A stretch of 64,000 nucleotides of DNA from Burkholderiales bacterium. Its GTDB lineage: Bacteria > Pseudomonadota > Gammaproteobacteria > Burkholderiales > Burkholderiaceae_C. The stretch is taken from the NCBI GenBank assembly GCA_016195825.1, contig JACPYV010000004.1:1-64000 (forward strand). Direction: 5' to 3'. This document shows positions 26,496 to 34,932 of the stretch, piece by piece; position 1 is the first letter of the stretch; the number at the start of each line of letters is the position of its first letter. The translations under genes and the position numbers were made by a program. The notes under the pieces were generated by a model that was not told where the DNA came from, did not search any database, and saw nothing but the letters and a program-made list of their open reading frames with translations.

Positions 26496-26618
26496 CGTCC
26501 TCTGTCGCTGCTGCACCCATGCTTTCAGTTAGGCATACGGGGCATCCTCCCTTCCGGGAGCCATGGAGGCCCTGGCCGCGTGCTGGCGCCACGCTGCTTC
26601 GACCAGCTGAGAACAAAG

Positions 26619-27053
26619 CTATCTCTTGAGCGCCAGCACCAGCACGCCCACCGAGATAAGGGCCAGTCCAAACCACTCCCTCGGGCTCGGGCGCTCACCC
26701 AAGAACGCAAAAGCGAATATGGCCACAAGCACGACGCTGGACTTGTCCACCGGCGCGACCAACGACGCGGGGCCGAGTTGAAGCGCCCGGAAATAGCAGA
26801 CCCAGGATGCCCCGGTGGCCAGGGCCGACAAGGCCAGGAAGAGCAGGGTCCTCGGAGGCAGCAGCAGCGGGTTGGCCCACTTGCCTGTCGCGTGAACAAA
26901 GATGCCCAACATCGCGACGATGATGATCGTGCGCACGAGCGTGGCCAGATCCGAATCCACTCCCTGGATGCCGATCTTTGCGAACACGGCCGTAGCTGCG
27001 GCAAAAGCTGCGGAGAGCAGCGCCCAGGTCAACCAGTTGGCGGATGCATCCAT
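26619..27053 (-). CDS. EamA-domain (half-size DMT) membrane transporter
   Basis: A 144-residue protein from the ATG at 27053 (GAAAGGGCG site), with five hydrophobic stretches and the EamA signature. FRALQLGPASLVAPVDKSSVVLVAIFAFAFLGERPSPREWFGLALISVGVLVLAL covers the last ~60 residues. Half-size EamA proteins are thought to dimerise, as small multidrug-resistance-type exporters do. Substrate is unknown. It is separated from the next upstream minus-strand gene by 125 bp, so it may be its own unit or the tail of the Fur-associated operon. Confidence 0.85.
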   Translation of the reverse strand: MDASANWLTWALLSAAFAAATAVFAKIGIQGVDSDLATLVRTIIIVAMLGIFVHATGKWANPLLLPPRTLLFLALSALATGASWVCYFRALQLGPASLVAPVDKSSVVLVAIFAFAFLGERPSPREWFGLALISVGVLVLALKR

Positions 27054-27178
27054 GTCGCCCTTTCGGCAGTTGTCTGTGGTGGGTTGACTGTGATGTTGAC
27101 TCAAGCTGCGGATCGCCGTCGGCATGCGGCGTCAAGAGCGCCATTCGCCGGAATTGGCTGTCGATTTGCCACCCGCAA

Positions 27179-27661
27179 TCAAGCCTTGCCGCGTCGGTGC
27201 ACCCACGTCAATGCAGTCATCACGACGCCCAGCATCGCATGCACGATGCCCAGCGCGGGCCGCAGGTCCTCCGGCGCAAAGTAGTAAAGGAGATAGCCAG
27301 TCAACATCAGGAGTGCTGCCAGGCTGCACAGCGCCACGCCGGTGCGCTGCTGACCCAAGAGTTGCCAGCGCTTGGACAGGCGCCAGCCTTGCGGCACGTG
27401 AGCCGCGGCCAGCGCGCCAAACATGCACAAGCCGAGCATCGCTGCCAGTCCATGAAGGCGCAGACACCAAGCCTCCAGTGGATGCGGCAACTCTCCCGCT
27501 CCCGACCCAACGGTGTAGTGCATGCCCAGCCAGATGAGGCCGGTCGTGAGCAATAGCGCGCCGCTGGCGTAAAGGGATTGGCGCTGCCACCGAGGCAGCC
27601 TGTGCCGCAGCGGGTGAGAAGCGTGCGGCGGATGGGCTCGCGGATGAAGCTGGCGGGTCAT
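27179..27661 (-). CDS. Four-helix membrane protein, DUF4405/cytochrome b-like, of flavinylation locus
   Basis: A 160-residue protein from the ATG at 27661, which overlaps the apbE stop (ATGA). Four hydrophobic helices are visible (SLYASGALLLTTGLIWLGMHY; LRLHGLAAMLGLCMFGALAAAH; TGVALCSLAALLMLTGYLLYYF; ALGIVHAMLGVVMTALTWVH), with histidines at or near helix ends (GMHY, RLHG, AAHV, GIVHA, WVHRR) that could ligate b-heme. Membrane proteins of this sort accompany ApbE and FMN-binding domains in predicted transmembrane electron-transfer systems. Heme binding is inference. Confidence 0.65.
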   Translation of the reverse strand: MTRQLHPRAHPPHASHPLRHRLPRWQRQSLYASGALLLTTGLIWLGMHYTVGSGAGELPHPLEAWCLRLHGLAAMLGLCMFGALAAAHVPQGWRLSKRWQLLGQQRTGVALCSLAALLMLTGYLLYYFAPEDLRPALGIVHAMLGVVMTALTWVHRRGKA

Positions 27662-28374
27662 GGCAGGTCTGGCGATCGGTCGTGCCGCCAAGCGGCTGCA
27701 TCGTACCGGGCGACGAGCGGGTGATCGACCCGACCGCTGAGGGCGACGACCTTGGTCAGCGCGTCGGCCCACAGGCATGTCGGCGCGGCGACGCTGACAT
27801 GCGCCGTGCATGGTGGGCTCAAGGCTGAACGGCTGTTCGGCGCAAAGTGGCTGGTGGCAAAGGCGCCATCGCTCAGCGCGGCGAACTGGCGCGATCGCCC
27901 ATCCTGTTCATCTCGCACCCGTAGGGGCAACTCCAGATCGCCGAACACGCGCAGATCGCCACCTGCGTTGATCCACCCCATAGCAATGCCATCGGCCTGC
28001 AGGGCCCGTACCGCGACGTCCACCGCGTACCCCTTGGCGATTCCACCAAGGTCCAGGGTGACGTTCGCGGTCAATTTGCAGAGCCGTAGACCGTCCAGGT
28101 GCCAGTCGTCTGGCCCTGTGTCCAGGCTGACGTCGAAGAGACCTTCGCTGTCGATGTGGAGCTTGCGGGCTGCGCTCAGTACATCAACGGCGAACTGGCC
28201 GACCGCCAATTCACCGCCTGCCGGCATCGCGTTGAAGCGAGCAATGTCGCTGTCGGGCACGAAGCGCGAGAGCTGGGCCTGTAGGGCCGAGATGATCTCG
28301 AACGCGGCCTCATGGCCGGCGGGTGCGCCGACTTCCACCAGCGTACCCAGCAGCGGCCGCGCGCGTCGCAGCAT
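27658..28374 (-). CDS. apbE: FAD:protein FMN transferase (ApbE family, short form)
   Basis: A 238-residue protein that attaches FMN covalently to Ser/Thr of exported flavoproteins, using FAD. Conserved segments are LLGTLVEVGAP near the N terminus, NVTLDLGGIAKGYAVD in the middle, WINAGGDLRVFG, and a C-terminal CLWADALTKVVAL metal-site segment. It is shorter than canonical ApbE (about 300-350 residues). It lacks a visible YxHIxDPxTG segment and has no signal peptide at this start. The immediately upstream gene encodes a protein with an ApbE target motif. Confidence 0.88.
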   Translation of the reverse strand: MLRRARPLLGTLVEVGAPAGHEAAFEIISALQAQLSRFVPDSDIARFNAMPAGGELAVGQFAVDVLSAARKLHIDSEGLFDVSLDTGPDDWHLDGLRLCKLTANVTLDLGGIAKGYAVDVAVRALQADGIAMGWINAGGDLRVFGDLELPLRVRDEQDGRSRQFAALSDGAFATSHFAPNSRSALSPPCTAHVSVAAPTCLWADALTKVVALSGRVDHPLVARYDAAAWRHDRSPDLP

Positions 28375-28380
28375 GTCCGC

Positions 28381-28884
28381 TCAGCCCACGGTGCCGGCTC
28401 GGCGCGCAGCGCCCAGCGCGGTGACGATGCGGCGCACGCCGTCAGTGACGTGAGTGCAGCTCAAGGTGGCGCCACTGATGTTGGCGATGTCCTCGCCCAC
28501 CCGCAGTGGCGCTGCGGCGGATTTCCCGACGAACTGGCGCCGCCAGGCCGGCAAGCGGATCTCTCCACCGTGGCTTTCGCGGTAGGCGAGGATCTCAATC
28601 TGCTTGACGCTGCCGTCGGCGGCAACGCCGACGGCGTAACTGATCAACTCGACCTTGCCGATGACGTCGTCCAGGACGACGTAGCCCAGCAAGACGCCGG
28701 CCTTCTTCGCCACACGCACGCCAAGGGTACGCCCGCCGCCCTCGGGCAGCACGGTCTGCGCGTCGAAGCGATCAGCGTCTGGGAAGATCAGCTGGGCCGC
28801 CTGCTCGGGGCTCAGGTAGTTGACCGCAAAGGCGCTTGCCGGCGCGAGTGCGATCAAAGCGGCAGGAGCCAGCGTGAGTCGCAT
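28381..28884 (-). CDS. FMN-binding domain protein, predicted ApbE substrate
   Basis: A 167-residue exported protein with a signal peptide 1-20 (cleavage after AFA) and one FMN-binding domain. The flavinylation motif SGATLS lies at 137-142, with T140 the expected FMN-carrying residue by analogy with NqrC/NqrB/RnfG. Upstream motifs (GVRVAKKAGVLLGYVVLDDVIGKVELISYAVGV, GSVKQIEILAYRESHGGEI) are typical. It lies between the porin (TGATG overlap) and apbE (6 bp), so flavin acceptor and transferase are co-expressed. It probably shuttles electrons in the periplasm. Confidence 0.9.
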   Translation of the reverse strand: MRLTLAPAALIALAPASAFAVNYLSPEQAAQLIFPDADRFDAQTVLPEGGGRTLGVRVAKKAGVLLGYVVLDDVIGKVELISYAVGVAADGSVKQIEILAYRESHGGEIRLPAWRRQFVGKSAAAPLRVGEDIANISGATLSCTHVTDGVRRIVTALGAARRAGTVG

Positions 28885-30206
28885 CAAAAGCTCCACCCGA
28901 CGCCCAGGTTGTAGCGGTTGGCGTCGGTCGCCTCGCGGAAGCGCTGGTAGTCGGCCTTGAAGACGATGTTCTGCGAGAGCCTGAAGTTCGCGCCGACAGT
29001 GATGACTCGTTCGGCGCGCGCGGCGTCGGGGGTCAGGCCCGGGCCGAGGTCGGCGTAGGACTTGGCGGTGTTGAATCGCTCCCAGCGCACGAACGGCAGC
29101 AGCGCATAGTCGTCGCTGGACCAGAGCTTGTAGGCGCCCTGCACATAGAAGCCATCGAAGCTCTTCGGGATCAGGGTGTCGTTGCCGATGAGCGGAAGGT
29201 TCAGTGCGGCGGTATTGCTGATGCTGCCGCGTGAATAGACCGTGGAGAAGTCCCAGCGGCCGGGCGTCCAGCGGGCGTGGACGTCCCACAGCGTGATGCG
29301 CGACTTGGCCGTTGCCAGTCCTTGCGAGGCCTGGCCGCTGAAGACTGAGCCGCCCAGCAGCAGGCCGGGGATGCCGCGCCAGTTGGCAGCACCAAACATC
29401 GCGAGGTCATGGCCCTTGGCTTGTGCCATCTCCTGATGGATGCTGCCGAGCGGCGAGTCTCGGCCCTCGGTCGAGGTGGCATCCCACTTGTTCAGGTTGA
29501 AGCTGGTGCTCAGGCCGCCTTGCAAGGTGAGACCGCTGTCGAACGTGCCGACGAGCTGGATGCCACCTTCGCGCCAGGTGGTGGGAATGATCGCCGTCTC
29601 GACGAAGTTGCGCTCGACCCCATAGAAGGCCGTGGGCTCGTGGTTCTCATTGAGCAAGCCCACGGGCATGAGGAAGAGACCGGCACGCAGCGCCAGGTCG
29701 GGCCTGATCTGATGCTCGATGTAGGCCTGCTCGATGGCGACTTCGCCACCATCGCTGGCCGACGCGACGGCGTGTTCGACCTCGAGCTCGGTGACGACCT
29801 TGGTCTTGCTGTCGAAGCGGTGCTCGTAGCCCAGCACGAAGCGCCGAATATCTGCTTGTGCGTTCTGGCCAGCCTTGGTCGGCCGGTTGTAGTTGATTTC
29901 GCCGTAGCTGGTGATGACTGTCGCCGGCTCACTGCGAGGCGCGTCAGCCGCGATGACGGGCGCGGCAGGCGCTGTTGCAGGCGCTGCGGCCGAGACTGGG
30001 GCCGCAGGGCCAGGCTGCGCGGCGCGTTGTTGCTGGAGTTGGACCAGCTGGGCCTTGACCGAAGCGAGCTCGGCGGCCAGTGCATCGAGCTTGCGGGCCA
30101 GCTCGGCCTCGGTGGCCGTTTGTGCATGGGCCGCGCCCAACGCCAGCGCAAGGGAGATGGCCAGGAGGTTGCGCGCGGGCCGGGCTCGCAGGCTGAAAGT
30201 GGTCAT
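28884..30206 (-). CDS. Outer-membrane porin (phosphate-selective porin-like) with coiled-coil N terminus
   Basis: A 440-residue protein from the ATG at 30206. Signal peptide cleavage is after AHA (~28). A short coiled coil follows (~30-62, EAELARKLDALAAELASVKAQLVQLQQQ), then an Ala/Pro linker and a beta-barrel from ~100 to the end. The final residue is Phe (GVGWSF), as expected for outer-membrane insertion. The barrel has YGEINYNRP, GYEHRFDSKTKVVTELEVEHA and FREATDANRYNLGVGW features seen in OprO/OprP-like porins. The coiled coil may trimerise or bind the cell wall. The substrate is unknown; context suggests metal- or redox-related. Confidence 0.8.
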   Translation of the reverse strand: MTTFSLRARPARNLLAISLALALGAAHAQTATEAELARKLDALAAELASVKAQLVQLQQQRAAQPGPAAPVSAAAPATAPAAPVIAADAPRSEPATVITSYGEINYNRPTKAGQNAQADIRRFVLGYEHRFDSKTKVVTELEVEHAVASASDGGEVAIEQAYIEHQIRPDLALRAGLFLMPVGLLNENHEPTAFYGVERNFVETAIIPTTWREGGIQLVGTFDSGLTLQGGLSTSFNLNKWDATSTEGRDSPLGSIHQEMAQAKGHDLAMFGAANWRGIPGLLLGGSVFSGQASQGLATAKSRITLWDVHARWTPGRWDFSTVYSRGSISNTAALNLPLIGNDTLIPKSFDGFYVQGAYKLWSSDDYALLPFVRWERFNTAKSYADLGPGLTPDAARAERVITVGANFRLSQNIVFKADYQRFREATDANRYNLGVGWSF

Positions 30207-30243
30207 GAAGACTCCGGAAGGGTTTGAGTTCTGAGGTGAGGGA

Positions 30244-31422
30244 TCAGCGCGCCACGTAGCCGTCGTTGAGCGTGCGCAGGAAGGCCACGACGTCATCGAT
30301 CTCGGCGTCGGTCAGGGCCGGCGCATCGCCAGGCTTGCGGTCGTAAGGAACCTCGGTGGTGTTGACGTTGCCCTTGAAGGCCGCAGGCAGGTCGTCGAAC
30401 TTGCGCACGCTGCCATCGGCATTGCGCGGGTACCACTTCTCGGGGTTCGTATCGCGTTGTACGTAGAAGGTCAGCGCCTCCTTGAGGGTCGTGAAGCGCC
30501 CGTTGTGGAAGAAGGCTTGGCGCTTGGCGACATTGCGCAGCGACGGCACCTTGAAGGCGCCGCACAGGTCCGTGCGCGAAACGAGTTCTGCCCGCTCGCA
30601 CAAGCCCAGGTCGAAGTAGGCCGGATCGGCGTTCCGCTGGATCACCGGGTTGCGAGGCACGCCGAGGTTGTCGTAGCTGAAATCCGTGAACAGCGGGAAG
30701 CTGCCGTCCGCGCTCTTGGCCGAGGGATGGCAGGCCTGGCAGTTGCCCTTGCCCGGACTGTTGAAGAGGGCCAGGCCGCGGAGCTCCTGCTCGCTCAATG
30801 CCGTCTTGCCTCGCAGGAATTCGTCGTACTTGCTGGAGAAGGGGCGGAAGTCGCCGTCCTCCTTCTGGTACTGGGCCAGGGCGAGCGTCATGCGGTCCAT
30901 GGCGTCGTCAGGGCGGCTCAGGATGTCATCGCCGAACACACGCTTGAACTCGGCCGCATAGCTCGCCTTGGCCAGCCGCGCGACGACGGCCGCCACGTCG
31001 GCATTGGCCATCTCGAAGGCATTCACGAAGGGCGCGGCCGCCTGGTGTTGCATCGTGGCCGCGCGACCGTCCCAGAAGAAGCCGCCGGTGGGCGTCCCGT
31101 CCGCTGCAAAGAAGAACGGCGTGTTGAACGACAAGTAGTTGATGGACGGCGCCGTGCGGCGCCCCTGTTGGTCCATCAGCACGCCGCCCAGTTGGACCGC
31201 CAGCGAATTCGCAGGCGCATGAGCCTGTGAGGCGTCATGGCAACTGGCGCAGGACTGTCGGCCCGAGCCAGACAACGTCACGTCGTTGAAGATCTTTTCA
31301 CCCAGCGCGGCCTGGGCGGATAGCGGCTGCACGGCGGGCACCGAGGCCTCCTGTGCCGTATTGCCACCGCCACCGCAGGCGGACAGCGCCATCGCGGATA
31401 CCAGCGCCACCGTCCACGTCAT
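30244..31422 (-). CDS. Diheme cytochrome c peroxidase/MauG-family lipoprotein
   Basis: A 392-residue protein from the ATG at 31422, with a lipoprotein signal ending in the lipobox LSAC (C16). Two c-type heme motifs are present: C58-x2-C61-H62 (CASCH) and C228-x2-C231-H232 (CQACH). Other family segments are FFWDGRAATMQHQAAAPFVNAFEMA, DLCGAFKVPSLRNVAKRQAFFHNGRF and DAEIDDVVAFLRTL. Such enzymes reduce peroxide or oxidise protein or metal substrates. It heads the five-gene minus-strand operon below a Fur-like site. An ATG at 31446 is an alternative start. Whether it is a true peroxidase is not decidable here. Confidence 0.88.
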   Translation of the reverse strand: MTWTVALVSAMALSACGGGGNTAQEASVPAVQPLSAQAALGEKIFNDVTLSGSGRQSCASCHDASQAHAPANSLAVQLGGVLMDQQGRRTAPSINYLSFNTPFFFAADGTPTGGFFWDGRAATMQHQAAAPFVNAFEMANADVAAVVARLAKASYAAEFKRVFGDDILSRPDDAMDRMTLALAQYQKEDGDFRPFSSKYDEFLRGKTALSEQELRGLALFNSPGKGNCQACHPSAKSADGSFPLFTDFSYDNLGVPRNPVIQRNADPAYFDLGLCERAELVSRTDLCGAFKVPSLRNVAKRQAFFHNGRFTTLKEALTFYVQRDTNPEKWYPRNADGSVRKFDDLPAAFKGNVNTTEVPYDRKPGDAPALTDAEIDDVVAFLRTLNDGYVAR

Positions 31423-31480
31423 GGGATCGTGGCAGGTCCCACCCATTGTCAATCTGCTCAATTCCAGCCGCCCATGCCAA

Positions 31481-31495
31481 TGCGAATGATTCGCA
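31481..31495. promoter_or_regulatory. Fur-box-like palindrome upstream of diheme peroxidase operon
   Basis: TGCGAATGATTCGCA is a perfect 7-1-7 inverted repeat with the spacing of the Fur consensus TGATAATnATTATCA (matching TG..AAT/ATT..CA). A further ATTCGCA half-site follows at ~31501-31507. It lies 59 bp upstream of the peroxidase-gene ATG. Iron-dependent repression is inferred. Confidence 0.65.
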
Positions 31496-31584
31496 ATGTT
31501 ATTCGCATCTGCGCGAACGGGCGAGGAGGGCGTTGCAAACGGGCGTCTTAAGTGTTCCTTAATTGAAGTTGCGGTTCGAAGAGA

Positions 31585-31640
31585 GGCTCATGGGACAGGT
31601 TTGCGACGGGTTCGCCTACCGTCTGTCCATCGAGTGAGCC
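31585..31640 (-). terminator. Stem-loop downstream of cbbA
   Basis: Nested perfect 6-bp inverted repeats GGCTCA/TGAGCC and GGACAG/CTGTCC lie just past the cbbA stop on the minus strand. They could end the cbb operon. No U-tract is obvious, so termination would be weak or factor-dependent. Confidence 0.35.
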
Positions 31641-31650
31641 ACAAGCAAGT

Positions 31651-32670
31651 TCAGTTGGTTTCCTGGCGCTTGATCAATTTCGATGCCATGCCTGCGCATC
31701 CAAACGCTTCGAATCGATCGGCGCAGAGGCCCCTGGCCCCCACCAGCGCCGCGCTCAGGAACCGGCGCGGATCGAACTCCGCGGGCGCTTGCGCCATTGC
31801 CCGACGCATTGCACCGGTCATGGCGAGTCGGATGTCGGTGTCGATGTTGATCTTGCGCACGCCGTGGCGTATGCCTTCCTGGATCTCTTCCACAGGCACG
31901 CCATAGGTTTCCTTGATGTCGCCGCCATGCTCGCGGATGACGGCCAGCCAGTCTTGCGGCACGGACGACGAGCCGTGCATGACAAGGTGGGTGTTGGGGA
32001 TGCGCGCGTGGATCTGCTTGATCCGGTCTATGGCGAGGATGTCGCCCGTGGGCTTGCGGCTGAATTTGTAGGCGCCGTGCGAGGTGCCGATGGCAATGGC
32101 CAGCGCATCGACGCCGGTCTTGGCCACGAAGTCGGCCGCCTGCTCGGGGTCGGTCAGCATCTGCTCGTGCGTCAGCAGCCCTTCAGCGCCCACGCCGTCT
32201 TCCTCACCGGCGGTACCGGATTCCAGCGAGCCCAGGCAACCCAGTTCGCCTTCCACCGAGACGTCCACCGCATGCGCCATCTCGACGACGCGGCGTGTGA
32301 CGGCGACGTTGTAGTCGTATGAAGCCGGCGTCTTGGCATCCTCCAGCAAAGAGCCGTCCATCATCACACTGGTGAATCCCGAGCGGATGGACTGCATGCA
32401 CACCGCAGGGCTGGCACCGTGGTCCTGGTGCAGCACGATGGGCAGGGTCGGGTACATCTCGGCCGCGGCCTCGACCATCTTGCGCAGGAAAGGTTCGCCC
32501 GCGTATTTGCGTGCTCCGGCCGAAGCCTGCAGGATGACGGGGCTGTCGGTCTTCTTGGCGGCCTGCATGATGGCCTGGATCTGTTCCAGGTTGTTGACGT
32601 TGAAGGCAGGAACGCCGTATCGGTGCTCGGCGGCGTGGTCGAGCAGTCGCCGCAGGGAGATCATGGGCAT
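31651..32670 (-). CDS. cbbA: Class II fructose-1,6-/sedoheptulose-1,7-bisphosphate aldolase
   Basis: A 339-residue zinc-dependent aldolase of the Calvin cycle that condenses dihydroxyacetone phosphate with glyceraldehyde 3-phosphate or erythrose 4-phosphate. The metal-site motif LHQDHG (H81, D83, H84), the [14 protein letters not shown] segment, GTSHGAYKF and the [10 protein letters not shown] phosphate loop identify the class II CbbA/Fba subfamily. It is the last gene of the cbb operon, 34 bp after the phosphoglycerate kinase gene. Two close ATGs exist (32670, 32664); the first has a GGAGTCC site. Confidence 0.95.
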   Translation of the reverse strand: MPMISLRRLLDHAAEHRYGVPAFNVNNLEQIQAIMQAAKKTDSPVILQASAGARKYAGEPFLRKMVEAAAEMYPTLPIVLHQDHGASPAVCMQSIRSGFTSVMMDGSLLEDAKTPASYDYNVAVTRRVVEMAHAVDVSVEGELGCLGSLESGTAGEEDGVGAEGLLTHEQMLTDPEQAADFVAKTGVDALAIAIGTSHGAYKFSRKPTGDILAIDRIKQIHARIPNTHLVMHGSSSVPQDWLAVIREHGGDIKETYGVPVEEIQEGIRHGVRKINIDTDIRLAMTGAMRRAMAQAPAEFDPRRFLSAALVGARGLCADRFEAFGCAGMASKLIKRQETN

Positions 32671-32704
32671 GGTGGACTCCGGTCGGGTTTGAAAGCGGTG
32701 GGGC

Positions 32705-33886
32705 TCAGTGCGAGCGGTCTTCGAGGGCGCGCACGGCGGGAAGGGTCTTGCCCTCCAGGAATTCGAGGAAGGCGCCGCCTGCTGTGGAGACGTAGTCGAT
32801 GCGGTCGGCGATGTCGAACTGGTTGACGGCGGCCACCGTGTCGCCGCCGCCGGCGATAGAGAACGCCTTGGAGCCAGCGATGGCCGTGGCCAGCATGCGC
32901 GTGCCGTGAGAGAACTTCTCGATCTCGAATACGCCCAGCGGCCCGTTCCAGACGATGGTCTTGCATGCCTCCAGCTGGTCCACGAGCTGGCGCATTGACC
33001 GTGGGCCGAAGTCGAGGATGAGGTCTTCGCCGGCCACTTCGGTCACCGGCTTGATGACGGGCAGGGCGGTCTCGGAGATTTCGTCGGCGACGACCACGTC
33101 AGTTGGCAGGAAGAGCTGGGCGCCGCGCGCCTTCAGCGTCGCCACCACTTCGCGGGCGGCCTCCACCATGCCGGGCTCGCACAACGACTTGCCGACCGGC
33201 TGGTCGGCGGCCAGCAGGAAGGTATTGGCCATGCCACCGCCCACGACGAGCAGTTCGACGCGCTGCGCCAGCGCGTTCAGGATGGCCAGCTTGGTGGACA
33301 CCTTGGAGCCGCCGACGATGGCGGCCATTGGCCGCTCCGGCGCCGCCAGCGCGCGGCCCAGTGCATGCAGCTCCGCAGCCATCAGCGGCCCTGCGCAGGC
33401 CTCGCGGGCCAGGCGAGCCAGGGCCTCGGTCGTGGCCTCGGCGCGATGGGCCGTGCCGAAGGCGTCATTCACGTAGACGTCGCAGAGCTTGGCCATGCGG
33501 TGGGCGAGTTCGGGTGCGTTGGCCTTCTCGCCAACGTGGGCGCGGCAGTTCTCCAGCATCACCACCTCGCCGGGTGCGACGTCGAAAGGCCGGTCCAGCC
33601 AGTCGACGACCAGCGGCACCGGGGTGCCGAGCAATTGCCCGAGACGCTCGGCCACCGGCCGCAGCGAATCGTGCGCTTGCAGTGCACCCTCATTGGGCCG
33701 GCCCAGATGCGAGGTCACCATCACGCGGCCACCCTGCTGCATCGCCTGGCGGATACCCGGCAGGCTGGCGCGGATGCGGGTGTCATCGGCAATGCGCCCG
33801 CTGGCTCCCAGCGGCACGTTGAGGTCGCAGCGGATGAAGACGCGCTGGCCGCGCAGGTTGATCTGGTCAAGTGTCTTGAAGGCCAT
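32705..33886 (-). CDS. cbbK: Phosphoglycerate kinase
   Basis: A 393-residue enzyme from the ATG at 33886 (GAGGGGAG site) that phosphorylates 3-phosphoglycerate with ATP, the second step after RuBisCO. Substrate-binding segments [42 protein letters not shown] and the C-terminal [14 protein letters not shown] are all present. Length is normal. It lies 10 bp after cbbG. This operon copy probably serves autotrophic growth, with a glycolytic copy elsewhere. Confidence 0.96.
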   Translation of the reverse strand: MAFKTLDQINLRGQRVFIRCDLNVPLGASGRIADDTRIRASLPGIRQAMQQGGRVMVTSHLGRPNEGALQAHDSLRPVAERLGQLLGTPVPLVVDWLDRPFDVAPGEVVMLENCRAHVGEKANAPELAHRMAKLCDVYVNDAFGTAHRAEATTEALARLAREACAGPLMAAELHALGRALAAPERPMAAIVGGSKVSTKLAILNALAQRVELLVVGGGMANTFLLAADQPVGKSLCEPGMVEAAREVVATLKARGAQLFLPTDVVVADEISETALPVIKPVTEVAGEDLILDFGPRSMRQLVDQLEACKTIVWNGPLGVFEIEKFSHGTRMLATAIAGSKAFSIAGGGDTVAAVNQFDIADRIDYVSTAGGAFLEFLEGKTLPAVRALEDRSH

Positions 33887-33896
33887 GTCGCTCCCC

Positions 33897-34910
33897 TCAG
33901 ACCCGAGCCATCGCCAGTGCTGTATCCAGCATGCGGTTCGAGAAGCCCCACTCGTTGTCGTACCAGGCACAGACCTTGACGAGTCGGCCGCCGGCCACCT
34001 TGGTGCAGCTGGCGTCGACGATGCTGGAGCGGGCGTCGTGGTTGAAGTCCACTGACACCAGCGGCTCGTCGCTGTAGCCCAAGATGCCCCGCAGCGGGCC
34101 GCTGACGGCGGCCTCGCTCAGCAACTGGTTGACCTCGTCAACCGTCGTGTCGCGCCGGGCCGTGAAGACAAGGTCCACCATCGAGACATTGATCGTCGGA
34201 ACCCGTACCGCGAAACCGTCCAGCCGCCCGGCCAGCTCGGGGAGCACCAGACCCACAGCCGCCGCTGCGCCGGTCTTGGTCGGGATCATGGACTGCGTGG
34301 CCGAGCGGGCGCGGCGCAGGTCCTCGTGATAGACGTCGGTGAGCACCTGGTCATTCGTGTAGCTGTGGATGGTGGTCATCAGGCCGTACTCGATGCCAAG
34401 GCCGACGTTCAGCACCTGGGCCACGGGCGCCAGGCAATTGGTCGTGCACGAGGCGTTGGACACGACGCGGTGCTCGGGCCGGAGTACGCCATGGTTAACG
34501 CCATAGACGACCGTGGCGTCCACGCCGGCGCCGCCGGGCGCGCTGATCAGCACCTGCCTGGCACCCGCCACCAGATGGGCGCTGGCCTGGGCCTTGCTCG
34601 TGAACAGGCCCGTGCACTCCATGACGAGGTCGACGCCCATCTCGCGCCAGGGCAGGTCCGCAGGGTTGCGCATGGACGTGACGCGAATGCGCCGGCCATC
34701 CACGACGAGGTGGTCCCCTTCGCAGGCCACGGGAGGACCGAAGCGGCCGTGCGTCGTGTCATGACGGGTCAGGTGGGCGTTGATGCGGGCATCGCCCAGG
34801 TCGTTGATGGCAACGATCTCGATCTCGTGGGAGCGCTGCGATTCGAACAAGGCGCGCAGCACGTTGCGGCCTATGCGGCCATAGCCGTTGATGGCAATGC
34901 GAAGGGTCAA
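33897..34910 (-). CDS. cbbG: Glyceraldehyde-3-phosphate dehydrogenase
   Basis: A 337-residue enzyme that reduces 1,3-bisphosphoglycerate. Nucleotide-binding GYGRIGR is at 10-16 and the catalytic cysteine is C155 in [12 protein letters not shown]. The [25 protein letters not shown] and [12 protein letters not shown] motifs follow. The start codon appears to be TTG at 34910, preceded by GAGAGA; no in-frame ATG gives the family N terminus [15 protein letters not shown]. It lies 22 bp after the transketolase gene. Confidence 0.95.
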   Translation of the reverse strand: MTLRIAINGYGRIGRNVLRALFESQRSHEIEIVAINDLGDARINAHLTRHDTTHGRFGPPVACEGDHLVVDGRRIRVTSMRNPADLPWREMGVDLVMECTGLFTSKAQASAHLVAGARQVLISAPGGAGVDATVVYGVNHGVLRPEHRVVSNASCTTNCLAPVAQVLNVGLGIEYGLMTTIHSYTNDQVLTDVYHEDLRRARSATQSMIPTKTGAAAAVGLVLPELAGRLDGFAVRVPTINVSMVDLVFTARRDTTVDEVNQLLSEAAVSGPLRGILGYSDEPLVSVDFNHDARSSIVDASCTKVAGGRLVKVCAWYDNEWGFSNRMLDTALAMARV

Positions 34911-34932
34911 GGGAATGTCTCTCTGGTTTGCG

